Of a DNA stretch of 64,000 nucleotides, positions 20,831 to 33,293 are shown piece by piece (position 1 is the first letter of the stretch; every line of letters starts with the position of its first letter). The stretch is taken from positions 78,069,237-78,133,236 of the forward strand of contig CM053266.1 of the NCBI GenBank assembly GCA_028583415.1, in the 5' to 3' direction. The notes under the pieces were generated by a model. It did no database searches. It had not been told where the DNA came from and saw nothing but the letters and a program-made list of their open reading frames with translations. The position numbers and the translations under genes are program-made. The DNA comes from Protea cynaroides (taxonomy: Eukaryota > Streptophyta > Magnoliopsida > Proteales > Proteaceae).

Positions 20831-21780
20831 GTGATCCTACCCTCCTTGTGACATTTTATAATGACTACAGGTTAGGCAAATGGAAAAATCTCTGTTAGAA
20901 TGTTAACGGGCGCCATGTATGATGGGTTGGGCAATAAAGACATGATTCTCCAAGAAAGTGAAGTGGGAAAACAATGCCCTAACCCGAAGAGGTCACTATT
21001 ACATGGGATAAAACCTAGGTATGCCCAAAGAAGTAGAACAACAAGAGTAAGAGAGATAACAGACTTGAAACTGAAAGAGATGGGGATGTATCGCCCAATG
21101 TAGTTAGGAAACCGCTAAGAACAGGGGGATAAACCTTTGGGAAACCGGAGGGAACCCTATTTCTCTCTTTTCTCTTGGAAATTTTTGATGTGGGCTCTAA
21201 ATGATAACTGATGAGCCTTTTGTAGGATTATTGCTTTCGTGGAACTGGTAGACTGGTCACTTAAGCCCTGCCACCGCTTTGTTCTTCTGGTAGACCAAGA
21301 ATCAAGTTAATTGGATTGTTGGCACCAAAATAATCGAAACCATTCAAAACCCTAAATCGGAGTTACGTACTTCCGCCTTGTGACTTTGGTACATTTGTAA
21401 ACTTAGAAAATTTTTTAAGTGTTCAACTGGCAGGATAACTGGATGAACAGTCATCCGCCACTTCATCCGCTTGACCTACTAGAAATCAAGTTAGTCTATA
21501 AGTGATATGAACCGATGACTAACCGAAAGTTAGTTCACCAGGCGCCAATCATCCATTTTCCCCAATAAATTGGAGGGATTACTAACCAGTCCCACCTAAC
21601 TAGTGGAGCGTGCTTTCAGTTACTGCTACCGGTTTAGGAAACAACATAAAATGGACTTGAAACATGGAAAATTATGATGCATTGTTCATAATTGCCATAA
21701 TATGAAATATTTAAGATGTTGTTATGGTTTAATTGGACTTATGGTTGATACTAACATTGGACATTTATAGATTTCCCCTA
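20831..21780. other. Non-coding spacer between antisense gene and gag of G
   Basis: No coding frame was recognised. It contains recurring short words with a CATCCGC/ATCCGCTTGA core (21440-21475) and GAACCGATGACTAACCG near 21510. These resemble the ATCCGGTTGA and CAACCGATGG words in the LTR of G. This is the position at which element B has its third word array. Confidence 0.4.
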
Positions 21781-21803
21781 TCAACCTGTAATACTAACAA
21801 GCA

Positions 21804-23036
21804 ATGCCTCTAAGGAGAAGGCCAAGAGGGAGGAATGCCAATATAAACCCTCCAGCTGAAAATGAAGGTAGTATGGGCTAGGGTGGTTCAAATTCACAAC
21901 CACATATGCCACCGCCACCACCACCTCCTCCTCCGCCATTGGTAAACCTTCCACCGCCACCTCCAGTGCAAACGGTGACAGATATGGTGGCAGGTATGGG
22001 TGGTTTGGTACAAAACCTGGAAGACCAGCAAAGTAATACGACTGCAGTCTTTACTGAATTATTGGCTGCTCTATGTGGAGTGCCTCTAGCTTCACCAGTC
22101 CCAGGACAAGCATAGGGTGGAGGCATCCCTCCAATTCCTACTGCACTGCATGTGCATGAGCAAGTGCCCCTAGTACCACTAGTTCATCATGTTCCAGCAC
22201 CAGTGCCTGCAGTTCATACTCACCCTGCCATGACAGGCATCCATTTACAGTCTCAATTAGATGGGGCAAAAGTAATGAACAATTTTCAACTTATGCACTC
22301 GCTGAAATTTACTGGGGTTGATACCAATCCGAAGCAGCCAGCTATTTGGATCCAAGCTATGGAGAAGACCTTGGAGACCCTGATGTACACAGAGGCACAA
22401 AAGTAGCTACGTGCAACCTTTTAACTAAAAGGGGCGCCATATGATTGGTGGAAGGGTATCCCACAAACCTTGATGCGATGCCATGGAGATATCACATGGC
22501 AGATCTTTAAAGAGGCATTCTGTAAGAACTTCTTCCCCAAAACTTTAGGGATCGTAAGGAGGTTGAGTACGACTGTTGAAGCATATCAACAGAAGTTTGA
22601 GGAGCTCTTCTATTTCTCCCCTGTGTCTAGGCGCTTCGTACAAGGTCTGAGGGGAGACATCAAAGTGATAGTGGAGTCCATGAGACTGATGGAGTATAGT
22701 GATGCCGAACAAGAGGCAAAGAGTGTTAAGGATGGCTATCACCAGAATTACTAGGGTCAAAAGAGGCCCATGAGCTTCACTGAAAACCACCCCAACAAGC
22801 AGCTTTGGGCTTACTACCCTAGTTCTTCTATGACAATTTTTTCTGCTCCATCCACAGTGAGGCCCACATATAGCAATCCGGCCTCCACTCAAAGCAAGCC
22901 GACATTTATACCTAGGATAACTCAGCCAAGGCCTGCAACCTCAAGTGCTTCTTCTGTACCCTATGGCACTTGTTTTAACTGTGGAAAGTTGGGACATTTC
23001 CAAGGGTGTGCCCAGAACTGAAGAAGGCACCACCAC
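21804..23036 (+). pseudogene. gag: gag of element G
   Basis: ATG at 21804 gives MPLRRRPRGRN, similar to the Arg-rich start of the gag of B. A Pro-tract follows (PPPPPPPPPPLVNLPPPPP). The gag domain includes AIWIQAMEKTLETL, YDWWKG and ITWQIFKEAFCKNFFP. The zinc knuckle reads CFNCGKLGHFQG and then shifts frame, leaving one residue too few before the last Cys. Stops at about 21880, 22113, 22405 and 22752 break the frame. Confidence 0.8.
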
Positions 23037-23488
23037 TAGGACAAGGCAAAGTCTTTGCTTTATCTTTTGATAATGCAGAAGGCTCACTTGGAGTCGTCAT
23101 AGGTATTTTAAATTTTGAAGAGAAGCATCATCTTACATTATATGTATTCATATATGTATGTGTATGTACTATTTCTATATCTGGCATAACTACACGTATA
23201 TTATTTGACTTTGGGGCTACGCATTCATTTGTTTCCCTTGCATTCGCCGCTAATTTGGGAATGCTGTCACACAAGATATCTTGTGCACTGATAGTACATA
23301 TACTTATGGGGTTTAAGCTTGGTCTAGAAGACTATTATGGACTATGTGACGTGGTCATAGAGGGTAGAGTATTAGAAGCCAGCCTCGTCTGCCTTGAGAT
23401 GGAGGACTTTAAGGTAATTTTGGGAATGAATTGGTTGATGAAGCACCAGACCAACGTCCTATGTTCCAGGTGCCAGATTTTGTTCTAG
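23006..23488 (+). pseudogene. Protease region of element G
   Basis: After the zinc knuckle the frame reads ILFDFGATHSFVS, the active-site DSG changed to DFG, then FKVILGMNWLMKHQTNV. It is open for 160 codons but probably inactive through the Ser-to-Phe change beside the catalytic Asp. Confidence 0.8.
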
Positions 23489-23639
23489 CCTACCACTGGA
23501 GAAGCCTTTGTTTACACTGGCAACAAGACCAAAAAGTGTCACAAGTTGTTTCTATCGGCGCTGCAAGCATCTAAACTTATACACCACGGGTGTGAAAGTT
23601 ATTTACTGTCGGTATTGGATACCAAAGCTGAGATGCCAA

Positions 23640-24990
23640 GATTGGAAGACATACCAGTAGTGAATGAATTCCCCGACGTATTCCCTGAAGAGCTACCTGG
23701 TTTACCACCAGATTAGGAGATGGAATTTGTGATCGACTTAGTCCCAGGAGTAGCTCCTGCTTTTAAGGCTTTATATCATATGGATCCTATTGAGTTAAAG
23801 GAACTCAAGGTACAACTTCAGGAGCTACTAGACAAGGGTTTCATCAGACCCAGTATCTCACCTTGGGGACCACCAGTATTGTTTGTTAAGAAGAAGGACG
23901 GTAGTGTCCTTTTGTGCATTGATTACCTGGATCTAAACAAGTTAACAATCAAGAACTAGTATCCCCTGCCTCAGATCGATGACTTATTCGACCAACTTCA
24001 AGGGGCAAGTGTGTTTTCGAAGATAAAACTATGGCCAGGCTATCACTAGTTAAAGATTAAGGGGAGTAATGTGTCCAAGACAGCATTCCGGACAAGGTAT
24101 GGCCACTCCGAGTTCTTAGTCATGTCTTTTGGATTGACAAACGCTCCAGCCTCATTCATGGAGCTCATGAATCAGGCATTCCATGAGTTCTTAGATAAGT
24201 TTGTCATCATTTTCATCAATGACATCCTCATCTACTCACCTGATGATACCGCCCATGTAGAACACGTCTGCTTGGCATTGCAAAAGTTGAGGCAGGAAAA
24301 GTCGTATGCCAAATTCAAGAAATGCGAGTTCTGCCTCAGACAAGTAGCATTCTTGGACAATTATATCAGCTGAAGGATTAGCAGTGGACCCTGGAAAGGT
24401 CAGTGCAGTCATGGAGTGGAAGATACCCACCTCGATGACAGAGGTTAGAAGTTTCCTTAGATTAGCCAGCTATTATCGGTGCTTTATTGAGGGTTTTTCT
24501 AGCATAGTAATCCCGCTGATGGGATTGACCAAGATGGGTGTAAAGTTTGAATGGTAAGATAAATGTGAGGAAAGTTTTTAGAGCCTCAAGGAGAAGCTCG
24601 TCTCTGCTCCAATTCTGACCATTCCGTCTGAGAAGGGTACATTTACTATTTATATGGATGCTTCCAAATTTGGGTTGGGTTGTGTACTTATGTAGGGTGA
24701 CTATGTTGTGGCTTCGAGGCAGTTAAAGGTGCATGAGAAGAATTACCCCACTCATGACCTAGAGCTTCCAGCTATTGTCTTCGCCATAAAAATATAAAGG
24801 TACAACTTATATGGCAAAAAGTTATGTATAATGTCAAATCACAAGAGTCTAACTCACTTATTCAACCAGAAAGAGTTAAATATGAGGCAACGAAGGTGGG
24901 TTGAGTTACTAAAAGACTATACTGCATCATCAAGTATGACCCTGGCAAGGCCAATGTAGTGGCTAATGCTCTCAGTCGGAAGGAGATGGT
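23640..24990 (+). pseudogene. Reverse transcriptase / RNase H of element G
   Basis: RT motifs in order: LLDKGFIRPSISPWG, then LLCIDYLDLNKLTIKN, FGLTNAPASFMELMN and FINDILIYS. In the last, the second position of the catalytic Asp pair (IDD in elements B and E) is Asn. RNase H follows (FTIYMDASKFGLGCVLM, then KNYPTHDLELPAIVF). Stops at 23957, 24048, 24371 and later, and a frameshift near 24371, make it non-functional. Confidence 0.85.
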
Positions 24991-26640
24991 TATGGTGGAA
25001 GGGGAAACCTTTGAGTCAGCTAAACACGAGGTAGGACTCAATATAGCCCAAACATTGGTTCTTGAACCCCCTCTTGATGTTGAGCCCACTATTACTGACA
25101 CTGTTATGATAGAGTGGATAGAAGCGACAACTGAGCTGCTTTGTACCTTGACTATTCAGCCTACCTTGCTAAAAAGGATCAAAGATGCTATTGATAGTGA
25201 TGTCCATTTGAAGACTCTCACGCATGACCTTAAGAAAGGAAAGCAAGACCCAGACTTCTCTATTGACAGCATGGGTCTGATCAAGTACATAGGAAGATAT
25301 TGTGTACCAGAAACTAGATATTGTGTACCAGAAACTGCCAAAATTTTAAAGGAGACCATCATGATTAAAGATCATTCCTCTCCTTTCCCAGTCCACCCTG
25401 GCAGTACCAAGATGTACCAGGGCTTGAAGAAAGCCTACTGGTAGAGGGGTATGAAGGCCAAAGTGACAGCTTTTGTATACAAATGCCTTACTTGTCAATA
25501 AGTGAAGGCAGATGGACAAAGACCTGTTGGGTTACTTCAACCATTATTGATCCCAAGTGGAAGTGGGATCATATCACCATGGACTTTGTGACAAGATTAC
25601 CTTTGACACCAAACAATGTAGATGCAGTTTGGGTAATCGTAGATCATCTCACAAAAGGTCACCCGTTTCGTAGCTGTTAGGCCAACATACACTATGGATA
25701 GGTTGGCTAAGCTATATATTGACAACATAATGAGATTACATGGTATGCCGGCAAGCATTGTCTCGGATAGAGATCCGAGATTCATGTCCAAGCTATGGGA
25801 TAGTTTACAGAAGGCTATGGGCACCCAATTGTAGTTCAGTACTGCATTAATCCAGAGACTGATGGATAATCTAAGTGCATAGTACTGATTCTGGAGGATA
25901 TGCTTCGAGCATGCGCATTAGAATTCGAATGCAGCTGGGATAAGTATTTATCTTTGATAGAGTTTACTTACAACAACATTTTTCAGGCTACCCTTGGCAC
26001 TGATCCATATGAGGTACTGTATGGTAGGTGATGCAGGACTGCATTGTATTGGAATGAAGTAGGTGAGCAGAGAATATTGGGGCCTGATATCATTCAAGAC
26101 ACTTGTAATAAAGTGGATCTGATCAGAAAGAGAATCAAGGCTGCTCAAAGCAGGAAGGAGAGTTATGCTATTGGACGGCGTAAGGATTTAGAGTTTTAAG
26201 TTGGTGATAAAGTCTTCCTCAAAGTGTCGCCCCACCGTGGTATTCGACGCTTTGGCAAGAAAGGGAAGCTGAGTCTCAAATATACTGGTTCATATGAGAT
26301 TTTAAGGAGAAGCGACATAGTGGCTTATCAGTTAGCCTTGCCTCTTACACTATCAGAAGTTTACGATGTATTCTACATTTTACTTTTGAAGAAATATGCT
26401 CATGACCCATCACATGTCCTGAGTATGGAGGTTCCCCAGATTGAAAGAGATCTATCTTGCACCGTAGAGCCAGTGGCAATATTAGACAAAAAAGTACATC
26501 AGTTACAGAACTATTCCATCCCCTTGTGAAGGTTCATTGGCACAGTTATGCAATTGAGGAAGCCACTTGGGAAAGTGAAGATGCAATGCAGGAGAAGTAT
26601 CCGCATTTGTTTGAAGACTCAAGTACGCCTTAATTTCAAG
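24991..26640 (+). pseudogene. Integrase and C-terminal domain of element G
   Basis: The HHCC-like region (PVHPGSTKMYQGLKKAYW) precedes a core with DHITMDFVTRLPLT, VSDRDPRFMS and a degraded third motif. The tail reads RFGKKGKLSLKYTGSYEIL and VYDVFYILLLKKYAHDPSH, with the chromodomain-like end at about 26480-26630. A 21-bp direct duplication near 25302-25334 (repeat of ATATTGTGTACCAGAAACT) adds a repeated RYCVPET. Multiple stops and shifts. Confidence 0.82.
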
Positions 26641-26667
26641 GACAAAATTCTTATAAAGTGAGGGGAT

Positions 26668-26803
26668 TGTGAGATCCACACCCAGAATCCCTTTACTAAC
26701 CCAGATTCCTCCTATGTCAGGTCTCAACACATCAATTGATGGAGCACCTAATGTGGACCTGATGATGGTATTCGAACCTTAGGTGAGTCTTCACTACTGG
26801 TGT
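26668..26803 (+). repeat. 3' LTR of element G, first segment
   Basis: LTR start TGTGAGATCC follows the purine tract AGGGGAT. It is cut after 136 bp by LTR T and resumes at 30958. Confidence 0.8.
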
Positions 26804-28989
26804 TGTAAGCACCCCATTTTTGTCATCCCTAGCATGCAGAAGTCTAAATGAATCCATATAACGAGTTTCTGGCTCTTAATTCAAGGTTTTGTGATTTTTC
26901 AATGAGCCCTATAGCATGGTCATGAGCTGCTACCTACTTGGATGCATAGGTCATAAAATTATCTTCAAAATGAGACTGGAATCACCCAATTCTGATATCA
27001 AACGAGGAATGTATCACAGTTTTAGTTGGTTTGAATGTGCAGAGGCATTTATGTAATTATCACAGGTCGAATGCAATATTATCGATAAAACTTCAGTTCT
27101 TCATATCTTGGAAGTTTTAAGTTGGAATCAGGTGTTTCAAGTGCTAGTGTTCCATTTTTATTTCCTTACAAAGTGGACATAGAAAATTTGGGATAGGAGT
27201 CGCCGGAGGATTTCGTGCAAAGTTGCAAGCCAAAATGACCCATGAAATGATAAAAGAGAAAGAGAAGCCAGTCTCAACTCAATCCCCGTCAACCTAGCTC
27301 GATCCAAGCCAGTCCTAGCTCAACCTAGTCAACCCATGTCAGTCTACTCAAGTCAATCTAGCCCAGTCCAGTCCAGATTAAATTAGTGCATCCCATGAGT
27401 GCATGTGCATAGATGTTATATATAAGGGTCCCTATATATAATTATAATTAAATGCATATTATATATATATATATATATATATATTATAAATGTTATATAA
27501 TTATATACAATATTATACAATCTATGTCGATTTTGGGAAGAATAGTAGAGATAGGCCACAGATTGACTTAGATTGGAGAGAATAGAAAGGAGAGAAGAGG
27601 AATGAAAAGTGATCCGGCCAACCAAGTGTGAAAGGAAATAAAAAAAAAAGGAAAGATAAATTGTCTTAGAAAAGGGAAAAAAAAAGGAATGGAAGGTCTA
27701 GGTCGGTGATTGACCAAGAAGAATGGGAAAGATGGAAAATTTGCAAAAAAGGAAAGAAAATCCGAAGGAACTCGGATCGGTCATAGAGAGAATATTGAGA
27801 GAGAGGACAGATGAGAATTGAGAGAAAAAGGAGAAGGCTGGGGTCGGTTAGAGGACTCTAGAAAGATTAAAAAAAGAAAAAAAAGAAAAAGAAAGGAGAA
27901 TATTTGAATTACAAAGAAGGAAGGCTGGAGGAGATTGTGAGATTGAGAAGAAGGAATCAGAAGGAGAGAGTTTGAGAATTAAGAAAGAATAGAGAAAATT
28001 AGAATGGGGGAGAGAATCTGAATAAAGAAAAAAAAAAGGTGAGCAGATCTGAGAAGAGATTAGGAAATCTGAGAAGACATTAGGAAGAATTTGATCAGAG
28101 AAATATAGAAAGGAAAATCTCAGAGACGGAAAGATTGAGAGAAGATTGAGAGAGAGATATTGAGATTGGAGGAAAAATATTGAGAAGAGATTGAGATTGA
28201 AAATAAAAGGGAGGCAGATCCAAAGAGAAGAGGAGAACGCAAAGAGAAGTAAGAAGCCAAAGGAAGAAGAAGAGGGAGAGGAACGACTCTGGTAAATCCG
28301 TCTCCTCCCTTGCTACTGTGTTGTTTGTTTTAGTATTCTTGCACCTTACACATGCATGCATCCATCTTCCTTAATCCCATGCTGTCATAATACCCAGCTA
28401 TGCATGCAACACCTTACACCTTAATTCTCCCACTTGTTGCCACCTACATAAACCAAATATCCACTTTCATACACCCCTGTACCCAAATCTCTCAAATCTG
28501 AACCTTACCTTACCTGAATTTCGGCCAACACACACTTAATACCCAAATCTGAACCTTACCTGATTCACCTTGTATGCATCCCACTAGCAACCAAACACCT
28601 CATCCATGCTGTCCAACCTATAACCAGTCCCACAAACCCAACCGAACACCACCTGTAAACCCCACATGAAGCATAGTCATCCACCTTGCCATGTGTGATA
28701 ACCACTTGCATCCCAGTTGTGCAATCCATCGGTCACCATTACAAAGCAACCAACCAACACAACCCCATACTTGTCACGGCCTTCCATCCTCCTACTCCAT
28801 AATCTATCAAAACCACCACTCAGCCTTGCACTCACCTTCCCATCTGTACATGCAAACCCCAGCCAAAACCTGCAAAACCACTTTATCCCTCTTTCATGCA
28901 GCCGTGCATCTGCCCTCCATAGTACCCATAAGCCATCCTACTTCCATAGTCCTTGATTAATTTTAAACTTGTTGATATTGAGTGAATTT

Positions 28990-29700
28990 TGAACTGATCT
29001 GAAATTTTGATGTGAATTAAATCGAACCATTGATCTGAAATTTTGATGTAAATAAAATTGAGCCACTCATCTGAAAATTTTGATTTGAATTAAATTGAGC
29101 CCATAATTTGAAAATTAGTGTGATTGATCCAACCATGATTTGGAGTTCTAATGTGATTGATCTGATCACAATTTGGATTTCTAATATGATTGATCCAACC
29201 ATGGCTGAAATTTTTATGAAATTGATCCCGTATGCTTGGATTCTTATGTGATGAAATTGATCCAATGCTTGAAATTTAATATGGTTGATCCAACCACATG
29301 ATCTAAATTTTATGGGATTGATCTGGCTTTATGTTTGGAATTTTATGAGATGAAGATTATACCATTGATTTGGAATTTTTAAGGTGATATCCACTGATCA
29401 TAAATTTTTAATGTGAATTTTAATATCAACCACTGGATGTTGATTCTGAATCTAAATTGCTAGATGGTCATTATGAGTGATTTTAAGTGAATCTGAATGA
29501 TTAGATTATCATTTTAAGTGATCTGAACCGTTGGATTATCTTTGTGACTGATTTAAATAAATCTGAATGGTTGGATTTTGATTTTGAGTGATTTGAACCA
29601 TTGGATTTTAGTCTAAACATGATATGCATGATCTGAGCCATTGATTTCCTAATTTGAACATGATATGCATGATCTGAGCCAATATTTGTCCATCTATGAT
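28990..29700 (+). repeat. Imperfect tandem repeat in LTR T
   Basis: Recurrent units of roughly 45-60 bp built on GATCTGAAATTTTGATGTG and TTGATCCAACCA, degenerating rightwards into GATCTGAACCATTGGATT. AT-rich, no coding potential. Confidence 0.55.
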
Positions 29701-29989
29701 GTTTATATTGCTATATTTGCATATATTTCCATAATGCCATTACTATGTTGATCTGTTGCTATGTTTAAATTTTGGCAATAACTTACTTTCTGCAACATCC
29801 TAGTTGAACTGTCATATCTGCACACTTTTAGAAGACAATCTAGATGTGGACACGTGCATTTAGGCACCCACATTCATGGGAAGGGTATAATGGAAAATAA
29901 TAAAAGTCTTAACAAAGAAAGAGAATGTATTGCCAAACCTTCCAAAATTAGAACTTAGGATGAAAGGGTAGCTTAGGATGATCCCTGCC

Positions 29990-30510
29990 CTTCAGCATAC
30001 CTTAACCTAGATCAGGTTAACCCTAGACCTAGAGTAGGTTCTAAAGCCTTAGACATAGAATAGGTTCTCAATCCTTAACCTAGAACAGATTGCCCCTTAA
30101 CCTAGAACAGGTTATCCCACCAATTTCGAACTACGAGGGGTCTGATTCAAGACAAACCCTAGGATACATAGGCAATTTGGAAAGCTTTACAAATATGGTC
30201 CCAAAGTTCAGTCCACTTAGACTATCCATAGATCCACTTGGATATTCACATTAGATCCACTAGGACTATCTTAGTCTACTTGGATTATCCATTGCAAACC
30301 CGCATGGGTCAACCAATCCAAATTCGGATCCATAGTCTACATGGACTATCCATTCACCCACTAATGATATCTATTTTCACCCACACCTGTTATCCATTCT
30401 TAGATCCATTAGGACTACCCACTCACCCACTAGGGATATCTAGGTCAACCCACATGGCTTATCTATTCTTAAATCCACTAAGATCGTCTATCAGTCCGCA
30501 TTGACTATCT
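29990..30510 (+). repeat. Two short-period imperfect repeats in LTR T
   Basis: 29990-30130 repeats TTAACCTAGAACAGGTT-like units of about 25-30 bp, with an internal inverted symmetry (AACCTAGA..AGGTT). 30200-30510 repeats GATCCACTTGGACTATCCA-like units of about 20-40 bp. Confidence 0.6.
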
Positions 30511-30957
30511 AGAGCATGACCCATAGGGTTTCTTACCCTTTCAAGCATAAACTTTAATTTAAACAATGAATTTAATAATACACAAGCATAAACCACAGCC
30601 ATAAATTTTAATCACACCTGAACTACGGTGGTGAACCTAATTTTTGAAAGAAGTTCAAGATACATAGCCAATCTAGAAGGATCTAGATTCGATTCAATGA
30701 TATCAAACTACTTGGTTTGGTTCAGTTCAATAAATAGAGTCTAGCATAGGAAAAGTATAAGAGACCGATCTCGATCGGGCAATTTAGGTGCCTAACCCTT
30801 TCCCATAATTGTAACCTAATGCTTACCCAATCTCTGATGGACCAAAAAACCGATCTAAGGGTCATGAGTCAATTAAAGTCTTACCTTGGGGTGAGAGTAC
30901 ATTTTTTAGGTCTTAGACCTTAATCTAGGTGGCAACTCCAAATAATTTATTCTCACA

Positions 30958-32943
30958 AGTGTTTCGTAGTATAAGATGTCCTTGTAAACCTTGGGTGAAG
31001 GGGATATGCATCCCAAAGCATCCGGGCCAAAGAGATGGTCCATAGGGTGTGTTTTGGCTCAACCGATGGATCGTATCAGTGTAACGTTCATCCGGTTGAG
31101 TTCGGCTGGTTGAACTTGAGCCAAACTTTTTTCTCTCTCCCTGATTCCCTATATAAAGAGGGGAGCAAGCCCTCCTTTTCCTCTTTCCTTGGAACCAGAA
31201 TATTGAGAGTGAGAGAGTGAGAAGAAGAAGGAGAAAGGCAAAAGCTTGAAGCTCAAGGAACTCAAGCCCTAGCCTTTCCTTGGAGGTAAAACCCATGAGC
31301 TTCCTCCTTCTTCCTTGTGTTAATGGGTACAACCATGGTGGTGAGCACCATTAATGGTGGCCACCATAACAACTTAAAGAAACCTAGGTTTAGGTTTACC
31401 CAACTCCATTGAGGGAGTTATTGAAGGTAGGGTTTTATTCCTTCCTTCCCCCTTGGGGAATAAATGCAAGGATGCTTGGTTGTTGAAGCTCCATTAATGG
31501 AGATTTCATAATGACTTAGAAAACCTTGGGTTGGTTCACCAACTCCATTAAGGGAGTTATTAGAGCCATCTCCCATTGTGCATATTAATGGTGAGAATGA
31601 GTTCCCCACCAACTAAAATGGGAACATTGAAGTGGAGAACAAGTCTCCCAAGCTTTGAGACCAAGCTCAGTTCGTGATTTGGTTTCTGGGTTTGAACTGG
31701 TGCTACGTACTGGATCCACGGTCATGACTGTTTGATTGCTTGGCTTGAACCGTGATTCTACCAAGGCAAATGCCTTAGCTTATTATTAATGAACTAATCG
31801 AAGTCTCATACTGGGGGCACGATCCTCCGCATTAGCTCCAATTGTTCGATCGATTCTCAGTGGATCTGCTTGGTTCGGATTCTTTGTTTAGGCTTAACAA
31901 TTAAGCAGAGCCATTGCTGGATGACCGATCACCCGGCCTAGCTTCTAAAAATCTAGTGGAATCCCAGGGTTTATATTAGTATACAAACTTGATGACCAGT
32001 CAGATGGTCGATAATCCGCTCATCCTTCTAGTGCCACCTACGTAGAAAATACTTTAAGTGTTTATTGGTTGAACGTACCGGTGGAACCCTCTATTGGTTC
32101 CATCTGTTGGTTCAGTCTGCGTAGGCTTAAAAGCTTAGTAAATATTAAGAAGACCATCCTTTTGGTTTTCGGCCTTCCGTAGGACCCATCCATGGACATA
32201 TAAGGCATGTCCAAGTTAATTAAAAGCTATGCAACCAATCTAATGAAGCTTTATATGTATAAATAGGTAATTGACACGGATGATTGTTGGAACTTTCTTT
32301 TAAGATTTATATTACTGCTGCATTCCTTGTGCAATCAGGTAAGGGGTCTAGTCCGTAGACGTAGGGCATCTCAATAACATGTTTACTTTCCTAGTAATAT
32401 GCTTAGGTTGTTATTTAATTGTATATTTTAATGATTTCTATATATGAGTATGCATTTGCATTATAATAACTATGAATGTTTGTATGATTGTTGGGTATGG
32501 TGAACGTGTGGAGTATGGGAGTACAATACACAGGTCATGTTGTTAATGCTAGGCTCTAGCGGGAGCACGGTAATCCATGGGAGTGGAACCGAGGTTCCCC
32601 ATTATGGCATAGTTTTATTTATAACTTTATGCAGCCATGTATGATGACTTCTTTGATGCATAGGAGTGCGGATGCAAAAGTCATGTTGGATTGCAACCAC
32701 GAATAGTGGTTCGTGTGATGCATGGGAGTACGAGTACATGGATTACGTTGAATGGTAAACAAGCTAGTGGTAGACACAGTGATCCATGGGAGTAGAGCGG
32801 GGTTCTCTGTTGGTAGATAGCACGATGGTTATGTCAACATGCTAATGGGGGCACGGTGATCCGTGGGAGTGGTGATCTGGGGACTTCTGCTGGCGGACAA
32901 TCAAAGTAAAATAAATGAACATAATAGACATAGGCAGTGCCAT
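30958..32943 (+). repeat. 3' LTR of element G, second segment
   Basis: Carries the core of the G LTR. TATATAAAG at 31150 is followed by the leader GAGAGTGAGAGAGTGAGAAG, parallel to the GA-rich leaders of A-F. Donor-like GGAG|GTAAAA is at 31286 and AATCAG|GTAAGG at 32339. The family words around it (CAACCGATGG, ATCCGGTTGAG, GGCTGGTTGAAC, ATTGGTTGAACG) occur both before the TATA box and at 31660-32110. Three copies of CACRGTGATCCATGGGAGT-like modules occur at 32567, 32778 and 32856, in the place where A-D carry TAGCTCTATCTCTA boxes. It is cut at 32943 by solo LTR D. Confidence 0.72.
31150..31158 (+). promoter_or_regulatory. TATA box of element G LTR
   Basis: TATATAAAG in TCCCTATATAAAGAGGGG, followed by a GA-rich leader. 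The position is homologous to the TATA boxes of LTRs A-F. Confidence 0.7.
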
Positions 32944-33284
32944 TGTAAGACCCGTATCAAACTAACCGATCTTACCACCTTGTACTAGTTCTACCTATTA
33001 TGGTCGAGCCACATAGGCCAAGTGCGTGAAGGAAATCACAAGACCAGTTATGAAATTGACCTAAAAACAGTAAATTTGAGGGTAGGGTCGACCCCACCTC
33101 AACAGAGTCCAACCCATGACTTTTCAGTCCTAGGGTTGGATGACTTGAGACCCTAGGGTCGACGGGTCCTGTGACCCTAGCATCGACCCTAGGATGACAG
33201 ACTGAAACCATAATTAGAAAACTTTCCTAATTTCAAGGGGATCGTTTCTTAATCTCAATGAGACTTATTTTGGGAGGTTTTCCT

Positions 33285-33293
33285 CTATAAATA
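33285..33293 (+). promoter_or_regulatory. TATA box of LTR D
   Basis: CTATAAATA in CCTCTATAAATAGGACGTCC, identical in context to LTR A. Confidence 0.7.

Larger units (their letters stand above)
26804..30957 (+). mobile_element. Solo LTR T, about 4.15 kb, Tat/Ogre-like
   Basis: Begins TGTAAGCACCCC and ends TCTCACA. The flanks are GGTGT (26799-26803) and AGTGT (30958-30962), a target duplication with one mismatch. There is no coding sequence. Near the end stands GGTGGCAACTCC, a motif I associate with LTR ends of Tat-lineage elements. Content in order: TA microsatellite (27459-27484), a GA-rich block (27540-28280), a C-rich block (28300-28960), imperfect repeats of TGATCTGAAATTTTGATGTG (28990-29700), then AACCTAGAACAGGTT-type repeats (29990-30130) and GATCCACTWGGACTATC-type repeats (30200-30510). 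It lies in the LTR of G, whose TATA region resumes downstream. The lineage call is inference. Confidence 0.5.

Noticed and set aside
28095..28361. Leu/Ser/Phe-rich minus-strand ORF resembling a membrane protein
   Set aside because: It is the complement of a GA-rich low-complexity block in LTR T; no homologous copy or start signal.
30925..31332. 135-codon minus-strand ORF across the LTR T / G junction
   Set aside because: It crosses an insertion border and opposes the LTR promoter, so it cannot be an old gene.
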